Shown here piece after piece: positions 54,896 to 64,000 of a stretch of DNA of 64,000 nt. Each line of letters begins with the position of its first letter. Position 1 is the stretch's first letter. The stretch spans positions 31,937,172-32,001,171 of the forward strand of contig OY754977.1 of NCBI GenBank assembly GCA_963576475.1, given 5' to 3'. A program made the position numbers and the translations under genes. This DNA comes from Molanna angustata (Eukaryota; Arthropoda; Insecta; Trichoptera; Molannidae). A model generated the notes under the pieces. The model was not told the DNA's origin, made no database searches, and worked only from the letters and a program-made list of their open reading frames with translations.

Positions 54896-55204
54896 GCGTG
54901 ATGGTATTTTATTTATTTATTTGTATTTTGGCACATGTTACATAATTAAAGAAAACAAGAAAAAAGTAAAATTACAAAGTTGAATTCAAATTACCAAAAA
55001 TCCCACAAAGGCAATGCCTGTGTGTGGGTATACAATATATTAGAAAAATATTATTTTTTTTGTATGTATGTATGTAGTTATATGGATGAATCTCATTTTG
55101 TTCACATTATGTGCCACTATAGTAATTATACTTCCTCATTTTATACATACAGTCAATTTTTATTTTAAATTTTACTATACTTTTAATTTTCAATTTTTAT
55201 TTTT

Positions 55205-55475
55205 TTTATACATCAAAATACAACGTCTACGTTGGCTCGGACACGTTTGTAGAATGGAAGATAGCTGGGTCCCAAAGAAAGTATTGGACACCTGTCCTGA
55301 AGGAAGAAGAAGCAGAGGGAGACCTATGATGAGATGGCTGGACGACATCGATGGCGATATAAGAGCGATCGGACAGACAAATTGGAGGAGACTTGCTGTC
55401 GACAGGGTGGAATGGACGCAGTTTCTTGAGGAGGCCAAGGCCCACACAGGGCTGTAGTCCCATTGCTGATGACGG
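55205..55475 (+). pseudogene. LINE C-terminal fragment
   Basis: The frame reads IQRLRWLGHVCRMEDSWVPK, KVLDTCPEGRRSRGRPMMRW, LDDIDGDIRAIGQTNWRRLA, VDRVEWTQFLEEAKAHTGL-stop. Close in layout to LINE-E (LQWSGHVHRM, GRGRPKMRWLDDVEADKRAL) and LINE-R. Ends near GCTGATGACGGTGAT. 5'-truncated. Confidence 0.8.
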
Positions 55476-55604
55476 TGATACTTTTAATTAATTTGTACTT
55501 TATGTTTCGAAAATAACCGTTCCCTCTTTAGGCCGCGCATTTCCTTTTCCGTTTTCAATAAGAGGCTGCCTTGTATTACGCACGGGTCCGTTGCGTTAAC
55601 TAAC

Positions 55605-55740
55605 TTTTTTGACAAATTTTATCTCAATAGCGACGAAGTTTGAATATTATAGGATAACAGGGAAATCAAGGGCTTAGGACCTGTCATCGCCTGGTTTACG
55701 TAATTGCTTTAAGCTTTTGCACAACTTTCTGTTGCTCATT
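55605..55740 (+). mobile_element. Family B core fragment, diverged
   Basis: TTTTATCTCAATAGCGACGA, AACAGGGAAATCAAGGGCTT, GACCTGTCATCGCCTGGTTT, ACGTAATTGCTTTAAGC follow the B core with deletions. Confidence 0.6.
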
Positions 55741-55744
55741 GCCA

Positions 55745-56085
55745 CACATGTTAGTAATCAGGTAGGTACCTACTACATTTATCAAATATAAATTTATCAC
55801 AATCTCTCACTGAATAAAAATTTGCGACACCAACATAGGGGAGATCCTCTCAAGTTTGCGAAATCTGATTTTTCCTACCTTATATACGAGGAAGAACACT
55901 TTACGGTAAAAAGAATAAAGAATAACATACTGAGCACATATCGAATCAGTATTCCTCGTGCCTTTTTAAGTGTTTGCATGGAGATCGCAGTTATTCGTTT
56001 TTTTTATTTATTTATTTGTCTTTTTGAACAAAATATTTTACAAATTAATAATAAAGCACAATGGTGGATTTAATGTTACATAGTT
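55745..56085. other. No gene seen
   Basis: Short unstructured frame 55822-56073 only. Confidence 0.3.
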
Positions 56086-56097
56086 GATTTAAAAATA

Positions 56098-56333
56098 GGT
56101 ACTGCCTCCCTGACCAGCCGGCTGGTTAAAAATTATTTGACCAACACCAATTTAGTTGTTTTATTTTAATATTTTAGTTACTTTTTTTAATATATAATGC
56201 AACTGGCTCACGCCAGTCGCAATTATAACTACAAACAAACCTAACCAACCTATTTTTACCGAACTTTTGTAGGTTAGGTTTAAAAAATCGGTGTACATCC
56301 TATGCTATCCTGGCTGGTCAGGGAGGCAGTTCC
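56098..56333. mobile_element. 236-bp MITE with 22-bp TIR and 9-bp TSD
   Basis: Ends GGTACTGCCTCCCTGACCAG and the reverse of GGAACTGCCTCCCTGACCAG (22-bp inverted repeat with one mismatch). The exact 9-bp direct repeat TTAAAAATA lies at 56089-56097 and 56334-56342. A 9-bp duplication with G-starting ends fits Mutator-like elements better than hAT (8 bp). The interior has AACCTAACCAACC and GTTAGGTT words and no ORF. Confidence 0.85.
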
Positions 56334-56344
56334 TTAAAAATAAC

Positions 56345-56795
56345 GATAAATTTTAGCTAATATTTGTTTTCTCTTTTGAAATAAAGCAGTGTTTTGCTAT
56401 TTATCGTAAATAAATTTTAATCATGAATACATAACATTTATGAATAAAAAAAAATTATGTTTTTTTTACCTAAATATCACTCACGGAATAGATGACACGA
56501 GTATGTAGATGAAGTCGTCATATTACCATAAATACATTTGAAATATATTTATGTCGTGACTAACAAAAAAATATATAATATTGTTCTTATTTAAGATTAA
56601 ATATTGTTATTTAAAAATAATACATTGATAAAATATTGATATTTTTATTTCAGAAATACAAATAATATTTTATCGTCGTAATATTTTCTATTTTGTTTAT
56701 TTTTTTATCTTGCTCCTTTTATATCCTTAAAATAAAAAAAGAAATCTATAAAATGTTGCTAAAATTATGAGTGACGTGTACCTACTTGTAAATAA
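56345..56795. other. AT-rich stretch, nothing recognised
   Basis: No supported feature. Confidence 0.35.
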
Positions 56796-56799
56796 ATTT

Positions 56800-57104
56800 A
56801 TTTTTATTTATTTATTTATTCATACAAAAATTGATGACATTACAATAACTATTGAATCTGCAATGCCCCACTAGGCAAAAACCCTGTGCCGAGGCCAATG
56901 CATCTCGAGACAGTGACACTGTATTTCTTGATGCCAACATCAATCGTATATAAAAAGTGATAATATCACAAACAACAATGGAAATAAAAAAAAAACATAA
57001 TATAAAAAATTGCACTAATATACTGAGAGCAAAATAAAGTATGCGGTCAAAAGCTATGGGTGAAAAATCTCCTCTGCAAAGTGTCTGCCTGATTCTAAGA
57101 GCCT
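56800..57104 (-). mobile_element. LINE-K 3' UTR, distal part
   Basis: Near-identical in layout to 19976-20305: the plus strand shows TTTATTTATTTATTTATTCA, CTGCAATGCCCCACTAGGCA, GTGCCGAGGCCAATGCATCT, AAGCTATGGGTGAAAAATCT, GTCTGCCTGATTCTAAGAGC. It stops at the LINE-Q insertion. Confidence 0.8.
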
Positions 57105-57920
57105 ACCTGGGGTGAAAGTAATCTTGTTTCATTTAACGTCTCAAAAACCCAAGGCTGTCTAATTTTTGCGAAGAGAAACCCCAATGAATTGCATGTGTCT
57201 TTCAACGGAAGCACCCTACCTAACAGCAGCTCTATCGATCTGCTTCGAGTATCTATAACGAACCAATTACACTACAAGGGCTCCATCGAAGCTAAGGTGA
57301 AACTCGCCTCCAAAAAATTGAGGGTACTGTATAGAGCGCGTAGATATTTTTCTAAAACCCAGATCTGTATACTCTACAAAGCGCAAATACGTCCAATTAT
57401 TGAATATGGCAGTCACCTCTGGAGTGGCGCCCCCCAATACCTACTGAATACCCTCGACGCTGTCCAAAGGCGTGCTATAAGTCTGATTGATGGTCCATCA
57501 CTGACTGATGGATTGCAATCACTAGAACACAGACGCAGAGTCGGTATTTTAAGTTTATTCTATAGATACTACCACGGGAATTGCTCAGAAGAACTTGCAT
57601 CTTTGGTCCCTCCTCCACCCACTCGCAACAGAGTCACTCGTTTCACTCAATCGCAGCACCCATTCACAGTGGACCTTCAATATATACGAACAAGTCGCTT
57701 CTCGAACTCCTTTATTAATACAGCAGCCCGACTGTGGAACGATCTTCCGAATTCTGTGTTTCCATCTTCGTACAACCCGGGTCTTTTTAAAATCCGAATT
57801 AATAAACTCTTTTCTAGATTGCAAACCCCTCCCAACGCTACGTAGTGCGCTTCTTCGGAAGAGTAAAATGGACCCAAATCCTAATAGCTGGCGTCCCCTA
57901 CGTAGACATGTTAAAAAAAA
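57105..57920 (+). mobile_element. LINE-Q ORF2 C-terminus inserted in LINE-K
   Basis: The frame, open from about 57117 to 57845, reads VSKTQGCLIFAKRNP, SSIDLLRVSITNQLHYKGSI, KLRVLYRARRYFSKTQICIL, YKAQIRPIIEYGSHLWSGAP, LDAVQRRAISLI, LEHRRRVGILSLFYRYYHGN, FINTAARLWNDLPNSVFPSS. This is the post-RT to C-terminal region of a CR1/jockey-like LINE. A short 3' UTR ends in an A9 run at 57912-57920. The RT core is absent, so it is 5'-truncated, but the frame is intact over about 240 codons, suggesting a fairly young copy. Confidence 0.85.
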
Positions 57921-58430
57921 ATCCTTTATTTTAGTTTTAAAAGCATGACTATTTGCTTAATTTTTTTACCGAGCATATTGAATGTCCTAGGAGCAATGAC
58001 TCCAAAACGTCTCTGTCCAAACGAGGTTTTCATTATAGACACAGAGAAGTTCAGTTCATTTGCTTGCCTAGTGAAACGCATTTGTTGGCTTCAAGTATGC
58101 AGAGTTATATTCTTATAGAAATAAATTAATGCAGATTTCAAAAACAGCTGTCATGGATCTAGGACCGTAAAAATTCTAAACAGATCGTCTGAAGAGAAAG
58201 TTCTATTTCTTTTGTTGATAATACGCATGACACATTTTTGAGCTTTATTGAGCGGACTCTTGATCGTCTTGGTACACGCACTACATCCAATAATTCCATA
58301 GGAAAAGACAGACTGGCTGATAGCGTAATATATACTTTTTAAGGTAGTAATATCAAGAATACAACATAGTCTTAAGATTATTGACAGCTGTAAGAGAGGT
58401 TCTTGAACCATTGGAAACAACAGCATATGA
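57921..58430 (-). pseudogene. LINE-K ORF2 C-terminus, proximal part
   Basis: On the minus strand: LKSIYYAISQSVFSYGIIGC, TKTIKSPLNKAQKCVMRIIN, KRNRTFSSDDLFRIFTVLD, then ENLVWTETFW (matching ENLVCPETFW-type text at 20.4 kb). It is the same family as 19.98-20.55 kb and related to the LINE hit by the Ty3 element. Confidence 0.8.
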
Positions 58431-58439
58431 GGTTGGATT

Positions 58440-59125
58440 GTAAATTAATGAAAGCAAGACGAAACTAATGAAACAATCCAGAAACTCAAGAAATAACCCT
58501 CTACGCAGCATTCAGTTTGGGGATCGAAACTTCGAGGTAGTTAATAAATTTTCTTACCTGAGGTCCACCATAACCAAGGAAAATGAAGACCACATAGAAA
58601 TAATAAGAAGGATCACAACTGGTAACAAAACATTCTTCTCTCTGCTCCCGGTGCTTAAATCAAAAAGTGTTCACAGAAAAACAAAAATCACCCTGTATAA
58701 GACTATAATAAGAACAGTGGTGACATACGGGAGCGAAGCGTGGACGATGACAGCAAGATCCGCAGAGATGCTGGATACATTTGAGAGGAGAGTGCTTGGA
58801 GAATAAGGTATAATGATGAAATATACAGCATCTATAAGACTCCTAGGCTCTCTGTACATGCTAGACTGAGCAGGCTGAGATGGGCTGGGCATGTACAGAG
58901 AATGCCGTCATCACGAGCACCCAAGAGGATCCTTGAGGGACATCCGGGTGGAAGAAGAAAGGTCGGCAGACCCAGGCTGCGATTGGAGGATGAAGTGAAA
59001 AGGGATGCGGAACAAATACTGCAAGTGGCAGACTGGAGGACAGCAGCGGTAGACAGGAGGAGTTGGAGGCGACGATTGATGGAGGCCAAGGCTCGATATG
59101 GGCTGTAGAGCCATCGGAAGAAGAA
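58440..59125 (+). pseudogene. LINE-R C-terminal fragment with (GAA)n tail
   Basis: 58468-58806 reads SIQFGDRNFEVVNKFSYLRS, IIRRITTGNKTFFSLLPVLK, LYKTIIRTVVTYGSEAWTMT, SAEMLDTFERRVLG. After a frame change: RLSRLRWAGHVQRMPSSRAP, EGHPGGRRKVGRPRLRLEDE, DWRTAAVDRRSWRRRLMEAK, ARYGL-stop (59106-59108). It covers the region after the RT core to the C-terminus of an insect endonuclease-RT LINE. It ends in GAAGAAGAAGAAGAA (59116-59130). One stop at 58804 and frame shifts. Confidence 0.85.
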
Positions 59126-59279
59126 GAAGAATATCAAGAATATTTCTTAATATTTTGTAAACGTGAGCCAATCGTCTTATAAATGCGATGAAAATGTAAA
59201 TAAATTCATTAAACAAACAACCATTTATTGTTTAACAAGGACATATTCATTTTTTATAAAAAAAAATATTTAAAAGAAT

Positions 59280-59435
59280 TAAAAAAAATGCAGTCTGGAG
59301 TTATCAAAAAACAGAATTAAAATTTTAAATGTACACATATCTCATAAACTATAAACGCTAAACGTGTATAGATAATATAGACAAATGCAATATCTCAAAT
59401 CTTTAGTAGGTACCTACGATAAAGTTCCAGGGCTT
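59280..59435 (-). mobile_element. Family A remnant
   Basis: CATATCTCATAAACTATAAA, ATATAGACAAATGCAATATC, TCAAATC and AGTTCCAGGG match the reversed middle of family A (its TTTGAGATTTTGTATTTGTC block). A further piece, TTTAGTGACGACATTGTTTA, lies at 59925-59944. Highly diverged. Confidence 0.5.
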
Positions 59436-59617
59436 TTATTTTTTTATTTTTTTTTTATTTTATTTTACAAAGGACAGCACACAGTACATGCATACAATTA
59501 TTAAAATTAAATAAATAAAAATACAAAAATAACATGTACCTCTTACGTAATATACCTAATATCAAAATAAGACAGTAAAAAGGGTGAATTAGTATGGGTG
59601 CGCGCATGAGAGAAGAG

Positions 59618-59712
59618 TAATACATACATGTGTGTGTGTGAAAGAGATATCTAGAAAGAGTGTGAGTGTGTGGGTGTGTATGTGTGTGTGAGAGAGAGGG
59701 TGTGCATGTGTA
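59618..59712. repeat. (GT)n / (GA)n microsatellite region
   Basis: Interrupted GT runs with GAGAGAGAG blocks. A second GT-rich patch occurs at 60750-60812 (GTGTGCTATGTGCAGTGTGC). Confidence 0.8.
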
Positions 59713-59994
59713 TACATGATAGACGAACATATATTGACAGATTCATGAGTTGAGAAGTAAAATAAAATATATTGCTGAGGGTGGTTGGGAAAAATAAAAT
59801 TAATATGTAAATAAATTAATCTTTTAAAACTTTTTTACTATTTTTTTATTAAAACTACACCAAAAAACATCAACTATCGGCCCTAGGTATCTGGCTGCTG
59901 ATCCTACTGTCAAAAAAATATAATTTAGTGACGACATTGTTTAATACATTCACTGGATTACTAATTTTTAGTTTACCTGGCATACCAGCCGTTC

Positions 59995-61450
59995 ATAATA
60001 TATGTAATAATGAAAAAAAAGTAGTAATTTGCCACAGTAGGAGAACAAAGAAAGTCCCATAACAAACATTAAGAAATTTGGCAGAATTAGGAAAACAAGA
60101 ATCGAATAAAGTTAATATTAATTGTTATTGTTACAAAGTAAGAATGGAGAGTTTTGTAGGAAAATAAAATATTATGCACAATCAAGATAAACCTTTTATA
60201 CCAAAAGTTAAAATCTGAGAGTTAGATTCGCCTCAAGGCAAAAGGAATAGCAATCAAAGACCACGATCAAAAGACTCACCTCAACTGTTCAAGATGTTTT
60301 GACGTTTTCCGTATTCATTAACAACTCTTCGAAGGTTTCTGACTTTTGTTGAGTATTGGTAAATCTTAATCTTGTATTTCGATCGTTTTCTTTTGAACAA
60401 TTGGTCACGAAATGATTATTGCTATTTTACATAATAATGTTTATAAAACAATAAAAACAATGAATTTCGGAAGTCCTGACTTCGAGATTCTTGTCAAGTA
60501 ATTGTAAATTTCTGTCAAAAGTCAACATTCATCATCCGATTGGTCTCTTCGACTACCACAAATAGAGGAGGTTTTCAAATCGACGTGATGTTTTATGTAG
60601 GTATGTTCAGCGATAAATTTTTACTCCTTACTAACCCAAGGTGATATATTGGGGAGTTATGATTTCGTAATTATTAAGGCTATTTTTTTATTGCAGATTA
60701 TCAACTAGTATCATGCTGAGATTGAATTCTGAAAGTTTCATCATAATGTATCTGTGTGTGTGCTATGTGCAGTGTGCTATGTGATGTGTGCTGTGTGCTA
60801 TGTACGGTGTGTTAATTTTACTTTATCGATTATAGACTAAAGTACTCATTCAATTATTTTCAAATTTTACAAATATGTATACCTATTTAATACTCTATTA
60901 GACCCCATTAGGTTTTGATGGATATCTGAATAGTGCTTCTCAATTTTTAACTATCAAATATTTCAAAGTGACCCCAAGCTCAGGAAAATTAATATTTTAA
61001 ATTTTTATTTTCAAATTGGAAAAAAAGGCTCATCACATTTATAAAATGGCATTGAAGAATTATCAAGTTTTCATAATAAAATATTTAAATAAAAAAATAA
61101 TTGAACAAACTCATTACATGAAAATGCTGAAAATTTTCCATACAAAATTTTAATAATTTATGGAGTGACTTGTTAGTGAGGAGTTTAAAGTTGGCCACAA
61201 CCCACTAGTTTACCATGTTATCCAATTTCGATGATTGGTACTATTACAATTTGGTCATGATTTAATGATGGAATCCATAAGAAAATCACCAAGATCATCA
61301 ATTTACACTTCGGCTATGAGAACTCTTTACATTACTGTCCGATTTGAGTTTCAAGGTTGTGCTTCATAGATAATCGCACATATGAATATTATCGAGTTTC
61401 GATGATGGTTATCATGAAAAATATCAAAGTCGTTGCTATTCTAAAAAAAA
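59995..61450. other. About 1.4 kb with no gene seen
   Basis: AT-rich, with no repeat family recognised apart from the GT-rich patch at 60.75 kb. Confidence 0.35.
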
Positions 61451-61454
61451 CAAA

Positions 61455-61580
61455 ATAACTTCCTTGCACCCTGCGCAAGTGGCGAGTTTATTGCTTTATA
61501 GCAATTTCTTTCAACTAACCAGTTGAAAAAAATAAATTTCTCCTCTGCTGGGAATCAAACCCAGGATGCCCACAGTTGCT
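61455..61580 (-). mobile_element. SINE S2 fragment
   Basis: AACTTCCTTGCACCCTGCGC, AAGTGGCGAGTTTATTGC, CAACTAACCAG, then AATTTCTCCTCTGCTGGGAA and TCAAACCCAGGATGCCC. The middle of the body and the tRNA 5' end are lost. Confidence 0.75.
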
Positions 61581-61654
61581 TTAGTAATAGATTATTCAGT
61601 AGTTTTGTTCAACATGCATATTTGAAACAGAAGGAGTGATAATTTTAATTTTTA

Positions 61655-61805
61655 ATAAAACGAGTGGGTTGTGACCAACACTAAACTCTCCACTTCATAG
61701 TAAGTGTATATTTTATTCTTCTTGAAAAGCTGACAATCCCTAAATAATCCATAAATTCATTTTATGATGTAAATTTCTATTAGATTCTGAAACAAATATA
61801 AGAAT
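61655..61805 (+). repeat. Dispersed repeat, family I
   Basis: GTGACCAACACTAAACTCTC, CACTTCATAGTAAGTGTATA, CTGACAATCCC, GTAAATTTCTATTAGATTCT: second copy of 46732-46870. Confidence 0.65.
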
Positions 61806-61839
61806 GAAATATTTTTTTCAGCGGCATATACCTATAATC

Positions 61840-62150
61840 CAACGTAAACATTGGATTTTTTTTCCCTGTTGGGAGTCAATGATGTTTTTATAACATTTTT
61901 TTAATATCTCTTTAGAGTCTCACCTACAGAGCTTACGACCTGCAATCGCCTAAGTTACGTGATCACTTTATGCGCTTGCGTAACGTTCACCATTTATGTA
62001 TTTTTATTGAGTTCCAATTTTTTTAAAGTTTTATATATTTTATTTATAGTTATTGTTGTTCTCGAAAACAAGCTGTTTTTACCATTGCCATCTATGAAAT
62101 GACGAAGAGACCTTTTTGTAACACACTCTATTCAGAAATTGGTTCGTATA
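61840..62150 (+). mobile_element. Family B element, diverged, with left TIR
   Basis: GTAAACATTGGATTTTTTTT, CCCTGTTGGGAGTCAATGAT, then the core (GAGCTTACGACCTGCAATCG, GTGATCACTTTATGCGCTTG, GTAACGTTCACCATTTATG) and a spacer remnant (CCATCTATGAAAT, AGAAATTGGTT). A further B-type terminus (TTGCATATACGCGAGAATTG) lies at 62285-62304 in the same orientation. Confidence 0.65.
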
Positions 62151-62329
62151 CAATGAAATACACAGCTCTTATGCAAGAAGCTACAATGATTTTTCATAGA
62201 TGTCAGCTCCGAACTGCGCAAGAAATATTGTTTCATTGTTGGCTTGTTTACCAATATGTATGTAAATCAAATATATTTTTTATAGTTGCATATACGCGAG
62301 AATTGGATGTTTTTTCTGTTTCACCCTGA

Positions 62330-63285
62330 CCTGACCTGAAACAAAAAACAATAAAAAAGTGAAATCATGACTCTGAACAATGCTTAATAATATATTGTTG
62401 TGGAGAGTAAAAAATATAAGTATTTCAGATCTTGAATATAGATATTTTCTTGAACAGTATTTAGCTGTATGTGGTGTGGGAGGAAGTTTTAAATTTAATT
62501 AGATTATTAATAAGATATCAGAAAAGGTTGCGAATTTAAATTACGTGTTCTACATCATTTCCCAAAACACATACAACTATTTTTAGATATTGCAATTGTT
62601 TTACTCAGCCATTTATTTAGAATCTTCGTGAGAAGCGAGATTGTCCGAGCGAGATGGCATCCTCGATGGGGAGGTACATCCTCGCCACAAGTATAAAGCA
62701 ATACATGTTAATAGAAGACATAGTTTTAGGCGAATGGAGTCAAAATCTCTAATTGAATTAAATACATACAGTGGATGGTTCAGACTGTTGACGCCTGAAA
62801 TGCATTTGACCCAAATAGTAATACTCGTTTTGAACTTTGGGAAATGCGATGACGGTTTTAGATGCAAGTGTATGATAAATATTAAAACTGCCATATCGAT
62901 GTTTGTACATACATACATAGATACGTACCTATTTATTTTTAGACTGTCGTGTATTCGTTTCAGTTGTGTTTAAATTCAATACCGCAAGTATCGCTTTCTA
63001 CATAGACCCTATTCTACATATAAAATATACCGACACTGTATTACAGTGGTTTTCAAAATGCATCTGCCACCGACCAATAAACAGTTAAAATATGAAATGA
63101 ATCTGCTCATTTGCTTTGAAATTTTCCTCACATTAACTTTTTATTTATTTTTTCTATATTTATAATTTTTTATAAACTACACAAGATAATTTATATATTT
63201 TTAAAGGCCTTTACAAGACAAAAAGACCGCTCTTTTAAGAAGATTAAAATAATATAAGAATTGTTAATCTAAAGTATTTGATTTT
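62330..63285. other. No gene supported
   Basis: Two overlapping frames on opposite strands (62641-62973 plus, 62613-62918 minus) are open for about 100 codons, but neither shows a domain. No repeat match. Confidence 0.3.
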
Positions 63286-63291
63286 TATACA

Positions 63292-63345
63292 TCACGCCAT
63301 GTCCCTTACGGAGTAGGCAGAGGGTACCATACGCCACATGTTTAT
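63292..63345 (-). mobile_element. LINE-D 3' tip fragment
   Basis: CATCACGCCATGTCCCTTAC, GGAGTAGGCAGAGGGTACC: the reversed LINE-D 3' end, about 50 bases. Confidence 0.55.
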
Positions 63346-64000
63346 ATCTTCACATACATCTAAATTGTGTTGGTAACCAAGTGGTTACTAGTTGGAATAT
63401 CATATCAAAGAGATTTGATATGGTTTGTATTAAAATTACAAGGGTAGTGGTTTTGAGGATATGAAGAAGAAAGAATAGGTTCAAACTTACAATGAGTATA
63501 TTGATCACAATTAACAGTTTTCTTATAGGTAAATTTACAAACAATATAACACTTACAATGGAACTTTCTCACGATGAGTAAATATAACGAAGAAGTTAGC
63601 GAGCGAGTCGAAGTGACCGAGTATTCGCATGGTGAAGTGGTCTGAAATGTTGCCTGTTTTATTTTATTTTTTTATTTTAATTCAGAAAACATACAGCATA
63701 CATAATAATAATAATAACAAAAATGATACAATACAGTTTACTGATACTGTTATTCTTAAAAATAATAAAAAATAAATTCTACTAGTTTTGTCCCTCTACC
63801 ACAGGTCAAAGTTTTCTAAATAGTATTATTAATGGTCGTTGGATACTAAGAATGCAGTTTTTTTTTTTTTTTATTTATTTCTATCCAAAAATATACAGTA
63901 TATATGAGATACAAAATATCTTAAGATAATATAAGCTTATTCATACATAGTTAACATACAATGTAAATATAAGTTATCTCATTTCAATAAATATCAATTT
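63346..64000. other. AT-rich end of window, possible LINE tails
   Basis: T-rich runs at 63656-63680 and 63860-63880, each followed by ATACAGTATA-like text, may be reversed LINE 3' tails. A short ATG frame (63574-63642, reading SKYNEEVSERVEV) is unsupported. Confidence 0.3.

Noticed and set aside
62613..62973. About 100-codon ORFs on both strands
   Set aside because: They overlap each other and have no recognisable features.

Overview
The window looks like nuclear DNA from an arthropod, most likely an insect. It is AT-rich, has no dense or operon-like coding, and is filled with non-LTR retrotransposon (LINE) tails, tRNA-derived SINEs, foldback MITEs and one large Ty3/gypsy element. Short motifs such as AGGTACCTA recur; they are common in Lepidoptera but also occur in other insects, so I do not assign an order. 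I found no host gene that I can name. Two weak candidates are listed: a small single-TM ORF near 6.7 kb, and a possible first exon on the minus strand near 40.2 kb.

Layout. 0-13.7 kb: LINE C-terminal debris, tRNA-SINEs (families I call S1 and S2), a dense cluster of palindromic MITEs (family G, 8.3-9.7 kb), a hAT-type MITE with an 8-bp target-site duplication (TSD) at 11.2 kb, and a LINE (E) split by a 5'-truncated LINE tail (F) with a 15-bp TSD. 13.8-23.3 kb: composite family A interrupted by a LINE, family B elements, several hairpin MITEs, and LINE-D and LINE-K tails. 23.64-35.5 kb: a LINE-K relative split by a 10.9-kb Ty3/gypsy element whose two 1319-bp LTRs differ at one base. 35.5-42.4 kb: a perfect 15-bp minisatellite, more LINE debris, and an interspersed repeat whose interior has expanded into an 18-bp minisatellite plus an array of about 120-bp units. 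42.8-52.5 kb: three 1-kb copies of family A, one inside a family B element and one inside a LINE 3' end, plus more G and S2 copies. 53-64 kb: LINE tails (including LINE-K split by LINE-Q), a 236-bp MITE with a 9-bp TSD, and mostly featureless AT-rich sequence.

The Ty3 element is the only part with a nearly complete set of working parts. It has capsid, zinc knuckle, protease, reverse transcriptase, RNase H and integrase in standard order, an intact 927-codon pol frame, and a textbook -1 frameshift heptamer (A AAA AAC) between the zinc knuckle and the protease. Its gag and protease also carry one in-frame stop and two frame offsets. Both offsets lie at T5 runs, so they may be sequencing errors. 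Most other repeats are non-autonomous or 5'-truncated. The nested insertions give a partial order of events: B before A2, LINE-N before A3, A4 before its LINE, LINE-E before LINE-F, LINE-K before LINE-Q, and the LINE-K relative before the Ty3 element.

Family letters are labels used only in this annotation. All family calls come from reading the sequence by eye, with no database search.
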